From positions 1-64,000 of the forward strand of contig JAEBDY010000002.1 of the NCBI GenBank assembly GCA_049997955.1: DNA of 64,000 bases. Reading direction: 5' to 3'. Shown here piece after piece: positions 15,513-22,804 of the stretch (positions are counted from its first letter, which is position 1; each line of letters opens with the position of its first letter). The notes under the pieces were generated by a model that was not told the DNA's origin, searched no databases, and was given only the letters and a program-made list of their open reading frames with translations. This DNA comes from Umezawaea sp049997955 (GTDB lineage: Bacteria; Actinomycetota; Actinomycetes; Mycobacteriales; Pseudonocardiaceae). The translations under genes were made by a program, and so were the position numbers.

Positions 15513-16256
15513 TCAGCGCGGTGCCGCGACCACGACGGTGTACAGCACCACCGAGGCCAGGAACGGGCCCGTGGTCAGCGTTGTCAGCCAGGTCGCGGCC
15601 GCGGCGCGGGTGAGTTTTCCCGCCTGTGCGGCGCGGTTCGCGGTGCGGGTCAGGCCGAGGACGCGGTCGGCTTCGGTGAAGTCCCGCAGCACCGGGGCGG
15701 TGGCTGTGGCCGAGCGGATCTCCAGGCCGGCCGCCTGCGCGAGGCGGGGTAGTTGGCGGCCGACGACGGCGTTGCGGACGACGTCGGTGCGGAGGAAGCG
15801 GCTGAGCGCGCGGCCCGTGTCGAGATCGCCCGGATCCACGGTGAGGGTTTCCCAGTCCGGTTCGGCGAGGACCGCCAGGCCGCCGGGGCGGAGGACGCGG
15901 TGGAGTTCCGTCAAGACGCCGGGTGGGTTCGCGACGTGTTGGAGCACGCGGTCGGCGCGGGCCCGGTCCACGGAGGCGGCCGCCAGGGGCAGGGCGTGGG
16001 CGTCGGCGTGGAGGACTCGGACGCCGGGGAGGGCTGAGGTGCGGCGGCGGGCTTCGGCGACCATGGTCGGGTCGTGGTCGACGCCGATGGTGGTGCCCGC
16101 CAAGGCCGCCAGGGCGGGGAGGTCGGTGCCGGGGCCGCAGCCGATGTCGAGGACGGTGTGGGCCGAGGTCGGGGCCAGGGTTTCGAGCAGGGCGCGCTTG
16201 TAGTCGTGGCCCGCGCGGGAGCCCGCCACGTCGTCCAGGTAGGTGATGTCAGCCAT
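15513..16256 (-). CDS. SAM-dependent class I methyltransferase
   Basis: A 247-residue methyltransferase starting at ATG 16256 (a TTG 12 bases upstream is possible; neither has a good ribosome site). Motif I is TVLDIGCGPGTDL, motif II GVDHDPTMVAEA, and motif post-I/III VLHADAHALPLAAASVDRA and VLRPGGLAVLAEPDW, matching the UbiE/Methyltransf_11 group. A C-terminal helix pair, ASVVLYTVVVAAPR, is family-like. The acceptor substrate cannot be inferred. It lies 52 bases downstream of trpF on the same strand. Confidence 0.88.
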   Translation of the reverse strand: MADITYLDDVAGSRAGHDYKRALLETLAPTSAHTVLDIGCGPGTDLPALAALAGTTIGVDHDPTMVAEARRRTSALPGVRVLHADAHALPLAAASVDRARADRVLQHVANPPGVLTELHRVLRPGGLAVLAEPDWETLTVDPGDLDTGRALSRFLRTDVVRNAVVGRQLPRLAQAAGLEIRSATATAPVLRDFTEADRVLGLTRTANRAAQAGKLTRAAAATWLTTLTTGPFLASVVLYTVVVAAPR

Positions 16257-16308
16257 GCGCCAAGGCAAGCAGGCGGATGTGGACGTCGTGTGGTGGTCGC
16301 GTGGCGGT

Positions 16309-16905
16309 TCAGCGCGGGCGGGCCGCGGCGACGAACTCGCGCATCAGGCCGTGGTCCTTCACGCCGCGGGACGACTCGATGCCGCTCGACACGTCGACGC
16401 CCCACGGCTGGGAGCGGGTGACGGCGTCGGCGACGTTGGCCACGTCCAGGCCGCCCGCGAGCAGCCACGGGCCGTCGGGGCGGGTGGCCAGGGCGTCCAG
16501 TTCCCAGCGGTGGCCGGAGCCGGGGACCGGGGAGTCGAGCAGCAGGTAGTGCTCGCCGTACGCGCCGACGCGCAGGTCGGTGTCGGCGCGCAACGCGGTC
16601 GCGCGCACCAGTTCCACCGGCAGGCCCGCCAGCTCCTCGAACGCCTCGCGCGGGTAGTCGCCGTGCAGCTGGATCGCGCCCACGCCCGCGGCGACGGCCA
16701 GGCCGCCCGCCTCGGAAGCGGGGACGCCCGCGAACACGCCGACCGCCAGGACAGTGGGCGGAACGGCCGCCACGAGCCGTTTCGCGGTGTCCAGGTCGAC
16801 CTGGCGGGCGCTCTTGGTGAACACGAACCCGACCGCGTCGGCGCCCGCGTCCACGGCGACGGCGACATCGGCCTCGGTGCGCAAGCCGCACAGCTTCACG
16901 TACAT
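16309..16905 (-). CDS. trpF: Phosphoribosylanthranilate isomerase TrpF
   Basis: A 198-residue TIM barrel with every TrpF signature: VKLCGLRTEADV (catalytic Cys5), DAVGFVFTKSARQV, AIQLHG, LLLDSPVPGSGHRWELDAL, LLAGGLDVANV and WGVDVSSGIESSRGVKDHG with the catalytic Asp. It performs the Amadori rearrangement in tryptophan synthesis (EC 5.3.1.24). Start ATG 16905 fits the family N-terminus (M-Y-V-K); the ribosome site is weak. In many actinomycetes the reaction is carried out by the dual enzyme PriA, so a dedicated TrpF away from other trp genes stands out. Confidence 0.93.
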   Translation of the reverse strand: MYVKLCGLRTEADVAVAVDAGADAVGFVFTKSARQVDLDTAKRLVAAVPPTVLAVGVFAGVPASEAGGLAVAAGVGAIQLHGDYPREAFEELAGLPVELVRATALRADTDLRVGAYGEHYLLLDSPVPGSGHRWELDALATRPDGPWLLAGGLDVANVADAVTRSQPWGVDVSSGIESSRGVKDHGLMREFVAAARPR

Positions 16906-17245
16906 GGCCACGACGCTACCCGGCAGCCGGCCGCCACGGGCCCGCCAACGGAAACCGGAAACTTCCGGCTGACGGCGGCAGAGCCGGTGCACCGCGGTCA
17001 ATACCGCGGTGTGGTGGGCGATTCGCCCCGGTCAGCCGGAAGATCCGCCGTCGCGGTGCTCGCCTCGGCCGCCTCCTGCGCGTTGGGGGTAGCGGCGACG
17101 TCGGTGCTGTCCCAGAACGGCCCGGAACTGTGCTGCGACACCGTTTCCACCGAGAGCCGGACCACCCCGCCCTCAGGACCGCGACAGACAGCGAACGGTG
17201 AACCCCTTGCGGCGCACCGGTTTCGCGGTCCGATGACCGGAGGAG
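16906..17245. other. Intergenic region with no supported gene
   Basis: About 340 bases lie between the trpF start and the end of the downstream membrane-anchored gene. Open frames across it are antisense or out-of-frame extensions of neighbours. A short AT-containing stretch near 16995-17040 may hold promoter elements for trpF. No RNA gene or repeat was seen. Confidence 0.4.
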
Positions 17246-17980
17246 TCAGGCCGACGCCGCGAAGTACGCGGTGGCCACCCGGACCCGCACGGGCTCGGGG
17301 AACTCCGGGTTGCCGTCGCCGAGGTCGCCGACCAGCACGGTCCAGGCGGAACGGCTCCGGTCGACGAGCCCCTTCCCGTCCGGCGGGCTGAGGACCACGC
17401 TCCCCTTCCCCCGGCAGGAGTAGGCGCCGGTGTACCCGTCGGCGCGACCGCCCCAGGAGCCGCCGTTGCGCAGCGAGCACCTCGTCCCGTCGGCCAGCTC
17501 GATCCCCCACGGCTTGGGCGAGGGAAGCGCTTCGACCCGGTCGACCGGCTTCGCGGACTCCGAACGCCGCAACACCTTCTCCCACGGTTCGACGCCGCAC
17601 AGCAGCGAGACGCCACCGCTCCGCACCCAGCAGACGTTCGCGCCCGCCGCGGACGGCCAGCACTCGACGATGTTCGGGCCGACCGCCGCCTCGGAGGCGT
17701 AGCACCCCTCGACGGGCGATCCGGCCTCGACCGCGTACCCGGCCGCGGGCTCGCCCCCGGCGTCGACCGCGACCACGTCCACCACCTCGGTCGGGGTGTC
17801 GGGCGCCGGGTCGACCGGAGGAACGGCCGCCGCGGTCGTGGTCGCCGCGCTCCTCGTGGTCGTGGCGACCGCGCTGCTCGTGCCCGTCGCCTCGTCACCC
17901 GCGTTCACCACCCGGACCGCGACGATCCCCGCCGCCGCGAGCAGCACGGCGGCCACCGCCGTCCATCCCCACCTGCGCAT
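17246..17980 (-). CDS. Membrane-anchored extracytoplasmic protein of unknown function
   Basis: A 244-residue protein: MRRWGW, one hydrophobic helix (residues 7-27), a Thr/Ala/Pro-rich linker (32-65), then an exported globular domain with six cysteines (GCYAS, VECW, NVCW, LLCG, RCSLR, YSCR) that could form three disulfides. The start (17980) lies eight bases after the stop of the upstream gene, so the pair is an operon encoding two one-pass exported proteins. No family was recognised. A lectin- or inhibitor-like exodomain is possible. Confidence 0.75.
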   Translation of the reverse strand: MRRWGWTAVAAVLLAAAGIVAVRVVNAGDEATGTSSAVATTTRSAATTTAAAVPPVDPAPDTPTEVVDVVAVDAGGEPAAGYAVEAGSPVEGCYASEAAVGPNIVECWPSAAGANVCWVRSGGVSLLCGVEPWEKVLRRSESAKPVDRVEALPSPKPWGIELADGTRCSLRNGGSWGGRADGYTGAYSCRGKGSVVLSPPDGKGLVDRSRSAWTVLVGDLGDGNPEFPEPVRVRVATAYFAASA

Positions 17981-17988
17981 CCCGCGCC

Positions 17989-18882
17989 CTACCCGATCCC
18001 GGCGAACTTCGCCCGCGCCTGGTCCGGCGTGCACTCGGTGAGGTCCGACTTCGGATCGCGGTTCTCCGGATCCGCCGACGAGTACTCGACGCAGTGGAAC
18101 GTCCCCGGCTCCGGGCCGGGTTTCACGACCACCTTCCCGTACTTGCCGGGGCTGATCCGGTCGAACCCGTCGACACGGCCGTTGAGGGGCAGGTCGACGG
18201 TCTTCGTCCGGCCGCCGGAGGAGATGTCGGCGACGAGCCTGCCGGAGTAGCTGTGGCCCCGGTCGCCGAGCAGCACGACCACGATCCCGCCCCGTTCCCC
18301 CGGTTCGAGGTTGAACGCGAACGGCCTCGTCTCGTTCGACTGCCTGTCCACCTCCTGCGCCTGGGGGTCCCGGTCGAGCCGCAGGTGCAGGAGCGCGCTG
18401 TCGCTGCTGCCCCCGTCCGGGCACTCGAACACCATGACCGGCCGCGGCTCGTACTTCCGCACGTCGACCGCGCGCACGTTGGACATCGCGAGCATCGCGC
18501 CTTCCTCGGCCGTGTTCTGGATAGCGATCCGCTGGTAGGGCGGAATCTCCGTCCCGACCTCCTCAAGCCACTCCACGATGTCCGGCGAGCAGTAGAAGCC
18601 GCCGCCGGAAGGCATCTCCTCCAACCGGGCGTCCAACGGCAACGCGAACTCCGTGACACCCGGTTTGTTCTCCGGCTCGGCCCGGAAGTTCGCCACGCTC
18701 GTCTCGTCCTTGAACAGATCGGGCACCGGCCCGAATACCGCGGCCACCAGGCTCAGCAACGCGATGACCCCGCCCACCGCGAGGAACCAGGGACTCCTGA
18801 CCGCTCCGGCCAACCGCCCGGCCTTCGCGGACGCCCCCTTCTTCTTCCCCCTGACGGCCTTCGTTTTCTTCGCACTCCCCAT
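17989..18882 (-). CDS. Single-pass membrane protein with basic N-terminus and exported domain
   Basis: A 297-residue protein starting at ATG 18882 (the frame is open upstream but lacks coding character). Residues 1-25 are strongly basic and Ala/Gly-rich (KKTKAVRGKKKG), helix 31-53 (SPWFLAVGGVIALLSLVAAVFG) spans the membrane, and the remainder is exported. It contains ALLHLRLDRDPQ and GGIVVVLLGDRGHSYSGRLVADI beta strands and four cysteines. It is co-transcribed with the next gene (eight-base gap). I do not recognise the family. Confidence 0.75.
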   Translation of the reverse strand: MGSAKKTKAVRGKKKGASAKAGRLAGAVRSPWFLAVGGVIALLSLVAAVFGPVPDLFKDETSVANFRAEPENKPGVTEFALPLDARLEEMPSGGGFYCSPDIVEWLEEVGTEIPPYQRIAIQNTAEEGAMLAMSNVRAVDVRKYEPRPVMVFECPDGGSSDSALLHLRLDRDPQAQEVDRQSNETRPFAFNLEPGERGGIVVVLLGDRGHSYSGRLVADISSGGRTKTVDLPLNGRVDGFDRISPGKYGKVVVKPGPEPGTFHCVEYSSADPENRDPKSDLTECTPDQARAKFAGIG

Positions 18883-19260
18883 ACGACAAGCTTCGCACCT
18901 CCAGGACGACCGGTTACCCGGAGTCAACAGATCGGCAGAAAGCGCACCGGCCCACCCGTCCTCTGAGGACCCGATCCCGGTAGCCCATTCGCACACCGTC
19001 TACACGCGCACGACCGGCTTTCCCCGCGCTTCACCCTTCCAAGCCGTCCCCACTCGGACCGACCGACACCGCGGCCCAAATACGAAGGTCAACATCCCGC
19101 CCCACGACGAAAACCCGCCGTCACGACCCGCACGACCGGAGAACGTGCTCCGACAAGCCGCTCCATTCACCTTCGGAGCGCCCACCACCACCGCGATGCG
19201 ACGAACGGGTAACCGCGACGCACATATGCACAGGTGCGCACGAGCCCCGGATAGCAGAAA
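18883..19260. other. Intergenic region upstream of the two membrane-protein genes
   Basis: About 380 bases between the divergent start of the membrane-protein operon and the tRNA terminator. No coding frame with a ribosome site was seen. It must carry the promoter of the minus-strand operon, but no clear -35/-10 pair was found. Confidence 0.4.
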
Positions 19261-19289
19261 GGATGCACACCGACGTGCGGTGTGCATCC
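19261..19289 (-). terminator. Intrinsic terminator of tRNA-Leu
   Basis: A perfect 12-bp stem with a five-base loop (arms 19261-19272 and 19278-19289), followed on the minus strand by TTTCT. It starts six bases past the tRNA 3' end. Confidence 0.8.
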
Positions 19290-19295
19290 TGTGCG

Positions 19296-19369
19296 TGCCC
19301 CCGGTCAGAGTCGAACTGACACTGGACGGATTTTGAGTCCGCTGCCTCTGCCGGTTGGGCTACGGGGGC
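19296..19369 (-). tRNA. tRNA-Leu (anticodon CAA) with a short variable loop
   Basis: A 74-base cloverleaf: a 7-bp acceptor stem (19363-19369 with 19297-19303), discriminator A at 19296, a T-arm stem GTCAG/CTGAC with a TTCGACT loop, and an anticodon loop CTCAAAA giving CAA at 19335-19333. CCA is not encoded. The anticodon reads UUG (Leu), yet the variable region is only about five bases, whereas leucine tRNAs normally have a long variable arm. Actinomycete genomes contain a similar class I CAA tRNA, usually annotated tRNA-Leu; its real amino acid identity deserves care. An intrinsic terminator follows directly. Confidence 0.88.
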
Positions 19370-19419
19370 CGGCAGGGGGCAACTGTACTGGATCAGGTCG
19401 TCCTCGCGGGAAAGGGGCC

Positions 19420-19701
19420 CTAGGAGCGGACCAGGCGGCCGATGGCCTCGCTGGCTTCTCGGATCTTCTCCTCGGCCACCTCTCCGCCTTCCGCGGCGGC
19501 TTGGGCGACGCAGTGCTTCAGGTGTTCGTCGAGCAGGCCGAGGGAGACCGCCTGGAGCGCCTTGGTGGCCGCCGAGATCTGGGTGAGGACGTCGATGCAG
19601 TAGTCGTCGTTGTCGACCATGCGCTGGAGTCCGCGCACCTGGCCTTCGATGCGACGGAGCCGCTTGAGGTAGGCGTCCTTGTTCGAGGTGTACCCGTGCA
19701 T
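19420..19701 (-). CDS. csoR: CsoR-family copper-sensing repressor
   Basis: A 93-residue all-helical DUF156 protein. KRLRRIEGQVRGLQRMV is the family DNA-contact helix. The Cu(I) ligands are Cys in DDYCIDVL and His and Cys in LDEHLKHCV. Counted from GTG 19704 they fall at 36, 61 and 65, exactly the numbering of Mycobacterium CsoR. ATG 19701 and GTG 19704 are both possible (GGAAGG upstream). The protein releases DNA on binding Cu(I). A candidate operator lies just upstream. No copper-ATPase is adjacent, so targets may be elsewhere. Confidence 0.92.
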   Translation of the reverse strand: MHGYTSNKDAYLKRLRRIEGQVRGLQRMVDNDDYCIDVLTQISAATKALQAVSLGLLDEHLKHCVAQAAAEGGEVAEEKIREASEAIGRLVRS

Positions 19702-19717
19702 CACTCCCGGCCTTCCC

Positions 19718-19732
19718 TACCCTGGGTGGGTA
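19718..19732. promoter_or_regulatory. CsoR-type operator upstream of csoR
   Basis: TACCC-TGGGT-GGGTA is an inverted repeat of TACCC/GGGTA with G-rich centre, matching the TACCC...GGGTA pattern of CsoR operators. It ends 14-17 bases upstream of the csoR start, the expected place for autoregulation. Confidence 0.65.
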
Positions 19733-19857
19733 TCGCCTCCAGGATAGGCGTCCTCGCCGCCCTCGCGTGCACCGATTGTGCCGGTATCGGACGTCGGGTT
19801 GGCGTGCATTTAAACGTCAGGTGCCAAAATGACCCGACCGGGGGGCTCGGTCACATT

Positions 19858-19885
19858 TTGACTCTCAAAGGTTAGCCGATATTCA
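19858..19885 (+). promoter_or_regulatory. Candidate lsr2 promoter overlapping an inverted repeat
   Basis: TTGACT at 19858-19863 and TATTCA at 19880-19885 are 16 bases apart, about 86 bases before the lsr2 start. The -35 lies inside an imperfect inverted repeat (CAAAATG near 19825 and CATTTTG at 19853-19859), a possible repressor or Lsr2 autoregulatory site. The surrounding DNA is AT-richer than the flanks, which Lsr2 favours. Confidence 0.45.
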
Positions 19886-19970
19886 AGTTGTGCACTATGG
19901 TGACCCCGAAGCGTGTGGCGAAGTTACAGTCGACGGCAGCACGCGCTATGCGAGCACATACGGAGGAACA

Positions 19971-20312
19971 GTGGCACAGCAGACCGTCGTCCAACTCATC
20001 GACGACCTCGACGGCGGCGAAGCCGACGAGACCGTAACCTTCGCGCTTGACGGTGTGGAGTACTCCATCGACCTGTCGAAGGGGAATGCGGACAAGTTGC
20101 GCGAGTCGCTGGGCGACTTCGTCGCCAAGGCTCGTCGCGCGGGTGGCCGCAAGCAGCGCAAGGGCACCGGCAAGAGCACCGTCAAGGCTGGTGACAAGGC
20201 TCAGGCGCAGGCGATTCGCGACTGGGCGCGTGCTCAGGGGCACCAGATCTCCGACCGTGGCCGCATTCCGCAGGGCCTGGTCGTGCAGTTCCAGGAAGCG
20301 CACGCTTCCTGA
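19971..20312 (+). CDS. lsr2: Lsr2 nucleoid-associated xenogeneic silencer
   Basis: A 113-residue Lsr2. The N-terminal dimerisation/oligomerisation domain (1-55; VVQLIDDLDGGEADETVTFALDGVEYSIDL) joins through a basic linker to the C-terminal DNA-binding domain (IRDWARAQGHQISDRGRIPQGL), with the AT-hook-like Arg97-Gly-Arg99 that inserts in the minor groove. Start GTG 19971 has GGAGG four to five bases upstream. Lsr2 binds AT-rich DNA and silences horizontally acquired genes in actinobacteria. A strong hairpin terminator follows. Confidence 0.97.
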   Translation: MAQQTVVQLIDDLDGGEADETVTFALDGVEYSIDLSKGNADKLRESLGDFVAKARRAGGRKQRKGTGKSTVKAGDKAQAQAIRDWARAQGHQISDRGRIPQGLVVQFQEAHAS

Positions 20313-20325
20313 CGTCGTCGTTTCG

Positions 20326-20360
20326 CCGCGTTGACCTCGCCCGCCGGCGGGTCAACGCGG
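20326..20360 (+). terminator. lsr2 terminator hairpin
   Basis: An 11-bp perfect stem (20326-20336 with 20350-20360) that can extend outward past one G-G mismatch by GTTTC/GAAAC. It lies 13 bases after the lsr2 stop and faces the end of pabAB, so it may act in both directions. Confidence 0.75.
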
Positions 20361-20414
20361 GGAAACGGGCCGTTAACCACATCGTGGGACATTCCGCGTC
20401 GCGGAAACGGGCGA

Positions 20415-22439
20415 CTACCGGCCGGGAAACGACGTGTCGAGCAGATGGAGCATCGCGGTCGCCTTGACCGCTGTCTCCTCGAATTCCTCGGCGCCGTCCG
20501 AGAGGGCGATGACGGCTCCGCCGACGCCGAAACTCACCTTGTCGTCGTGGACGACGAGCGTCCTGATGACGATGCTGAAGTCCGCTGATCCCGACAGCGA
20601 GAAGTAACCGAGCGCACCGGAGTAGACCCCTCTGGGTCCCCCTTCCAGCCCATCGAGGATCTGCATTGTCCTGATCTTCGGCGCACCGGTCATCGAACCA
20701 CCGGGGAAGGCGTCTCGAACGCACCGAACGGCCGAACTGCCCGCGCGGAGTTTCGCCCGAACGCCACTGACGAGTTGGTGAACGGTCGCGTACGACTCGA
20801 CGTCGAAGAGGCGCGGCACCTCGACCGAACCGACTTCCGCGTTGTGCCCGAGGTCGTTGCGGACCAGGTCCACGACCATCAGGTTCTCGGCGCGGTCCTT
20901 CACGCTGGTGGCCAGGTCGTCGCGCAGCGCCGCGTCCTCCTCCGGCGTGCGGCCGCGCGGCCGGGTGCCCTTGATCGGCTCGGACAGCACGACGCCGTCG
21001 CGGTCGACCCGCAGGAACCGCTCGGGCGACGTGCTCAGCACCGACAGCGCGCCGAACCGCAGCAGCGCCCCGAACGGCGCCGGGCTCTCGCGCCGCAGGA
21101 ACCGGTAGGCCGACCACGGGTCGACGGCTCCGCGCCAGGTCACCGCGTTCGTCAGGCACACCTCGTAGGTCTCCCCCGCGGTGATCGCCTCCAGGCACGC
21201 GTCGACCAGCTCCAGGTAGTCCGGCCTGGTGTGCCGCAGCGCCACCTCGGTGGACCCGGACCCGACCGCCGCCACAGGGTCGGTCGACGCGCCGACGTCG
21301 CGGAGGGCGGTTTCGGCCTCGTCGAACCAGCCGTCGTCGGTCAGCGACAGCAGGTGCACCCGCCGCGCCTGGTGGTCGAACACCACCGCGCGGTCCGCGA
21401 ACACCACGGCGGCGTCCGGGTGTTCGGACCGGTGCGCCGCTTCGCCGCCGCACTCGGCCTTCAGCTCGTACCCGAGGTAGCCGACCCAGCCGAGCGCGAA
21501 CTCGAACGGCAGGTCGGGGGGCCGCACGGCGTTCGCCGCCAGGTCCCGTTCCAGCCAGTCGAAGAACGGCCCGTCGTGCACGGCGACGCCCTCGGCGCCG
21601 GTCACGGTCACCTGCCGGGCGAACACGTCGAAGGTGGCGACCCGCGCGAGCGGCCCGCTCGCGTCGCCCATGACCGAGAACCGCCCGCGCTCGCCGGTCC
21701 GGCTGCTGTCCAGCCAGAACGCGTCCGGCGACGAGCCGTACAGCCGGTCGAACGCGGCCTCGGGGTCCGGGTGCTCGTCGAGCGAGCGCACCAGGACCTC
21801 CCGCGCGGGCGGCTCGGCGGTCGGCCGCGCGACCGGGACGGGGGGAACGGGCGCGACGGCGTGGTGCCGCTCGGTGAGACGGCGGAAGTTCGCCAGCAGC
21901 CGGTGGCCGTGCTCGGTGCGGATCGACTCGGGGTGGAACTGCACGCCCCACGCGGGCCGTGTCCGGTGCCGCACGGCCATGAGCACGCCGTCCTCCGCCC
22001 AGGCGACGGGTTCCAGCTCCGGCGGCAGGTCGGTGACCGCCAGCGAGTGGTACCGGACCACCCGCAACGGCGACGGCACTCCCTCGAACAGGTCCACGCC
22101 GGTGTGCCGGACCAGGTCGACCCGGCCGTGCCGCGGTTCCGGCGCGAGGCCGACCGCCGCTCCGTGTTCGAGGCACAACCCCTGGTGCCCGAGGCAGACA
22201 CCGAGCAGCGGAATGCGCGCGTGCGCCACCACGTCCTGGCAGAGGCCGAAATCGCCCCTGTTCCGGGGGTCGCCCGGTCCGGGTGAGATCACCACGTTGT
22301 CGAAGCGGTCGAGATCGGCCAGCCGGAAGTGCGGATCGTCGTTCGTGATGACGACCGGATCGTGCCCGTTCACCTGTGCGAGGTACTGGTGCAGGTTGTA
22401 GGTGAACGAGTCGTGGTTGTCGATCAGCAGCGTGCGCAT
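20415..22439 (-). CDS. pabAB: Fused aminodeoxychorismate synthase (PabA-PabB)
   Basis: A 674-residue fusion. Residues 1-190 are the glutamine amidotransferase (DNHDSFTYN, ISPGPGDPRNRGD, GVCLGHQ with the nucleophilic Cys, FHPES). Residues about 215-670 are the chorismate-utilising subunit: ELVDACLEAITAGETYEVCLTN, PIKGTRPRG, VDLVRNDLG, FPGGSMTGAPKIR, YSGALGYFS and GVGGAVI. The Lys of PIKGT marks ADC synthase rather than anthranilate synthase (Ala there). It makes 4-amino-4-deoxychorismate for p-aminobenzoate, and so folate or a pABA-derived product. Start ATG 22439 gives the usual M-R-T-L-L-I-D N-terminus. No pabC is adjacent. Confidence 0.94.
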   Translation of the reverse strand: MRTLLIDNHDSFTYNLHQYLAQVNGHDPVVITNDDPHFRLADLDRFDNVVISPGPGDPRNRGDFGLCQDVVAHARIPLLGVCLGHQGLCLEHGAAVGLAPEPRHGRVDLVRHTGVDLFEGVPSPLRVVRYHSLAVTDLPPELEPVAWAEDGVLMAVRHRTRPAWGVQFHPESIRTEHGHRLLANFRRLTERHHAVAPVPPVPVARPTAEPPAREVLVRSLDEHPDPEAAFDRLYGSSPDAFWLDSSRTGERGRFSVMGDASGPLARVATFDVFARQVTVTGAEGVAVHDGPFFDWLERDLAANAVRPPDLPFEFALGWVGYLGYELKAECGGEAAHRSEHPDAAVVFADRAVVFDHQARRVHLLSLTDDGWFDEAETALRDVGASTDPVAAVGSGSTEVALRHTRPDYLELVDACLEAITAGETYEVCLTNAVTWRGAVDPWSAYRFLRRESPAPFGALLRFGALSVLSTSPERFLRVDRDGVVLSEPIKGTRPRGRTPEEDAALRDDLATSVKDRAENLMVVDLVRNDLGHNAEVGSVEVPRLFDVESYATVHQLVSGVRAKLRAGSSAVRCVRDAFPGGSMTGAPKIRTMQILDGLEGGPRGVYSGALGYFSLSGSADFSIVIRTLVVHDDKVSFGVGGAVIALSDGAEEFEETAVKATAMLHLLDTSFPGR

Positions 22440-22531
22440 GACGTACGGCACGGTACCTGCTGAAACACCCGAACGGAGTACTCCGACCACGGGCCGGTGG
22501 CGCAGCTCTCAACGGGTACGGTGGTGCCCTG

Positions 22532-22795
22532 ATGAGCGAGGACGAAGAGCAGGAAGACGACTACTCGGAAGACGACGACGAGGGCTTCGACGACGATTTC
22601 GAAGAAGACCCGTCGGACCTGTTCGAGGTGACGCGCGAGGTGCGCACGGTGTGCCAGCTGTGCGGTGGCGCGGGGTTCGTGGCGAACCCGGTGCTGGCCG
22701 TCATCGGCGGCACGCCGAGGACCGTCGACAACGGCCGTTCCTGCCCTCACTGCGAGGGCAACCGCACCTTCACCGGGTTGATCCCGCCGCTCTGA
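22532..22795 (+). CDS. Small acidic zinc-ribbon protein
   Basis: An 87-residue protein. Residues 1-30 are nearly all Asp/Glu (EDEEQEDDYSEDDDEGFDDD), followed by a four-Cys site CQLCGGAG (41, 44) and CPHCEGN (71, 74), like half a DnaJ CXXCXGXG zinc centre. The start ATG has no clear ribosome site, so a leaderless transcript is possible. Its function is unknown; zinc buffering or a protein-interaction role may be guessed. It is convergent with the ammonia-lyase gene, nine bases between stops. Confidence 0.8.
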   Translation: MSEDEEQEDDYSEDDDEGFDDDFEEDPSDLFEVTREVRTVCQLCGGAGFVANPVLAVIGGTPRTVDNGRSCPHCEGNRTFTGLIPPL

Positions 22796-22804
22796 TCCCG
22801 TCCG

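Noticed and set aside
16998..17705. Minus-strand frame across the intergene and the exported protein gene
   Set aside because: The exported protein with its signal helix and cysteines is in another frame; this frame is Arg/Gly-rich without features.
20182..22512. 776-codon frame overlapping pabAB on the same strand
   Set aside because: Out-of-frame shadow: pabAB has full catalytic motifs, this one is Arg/Pro low complexity.
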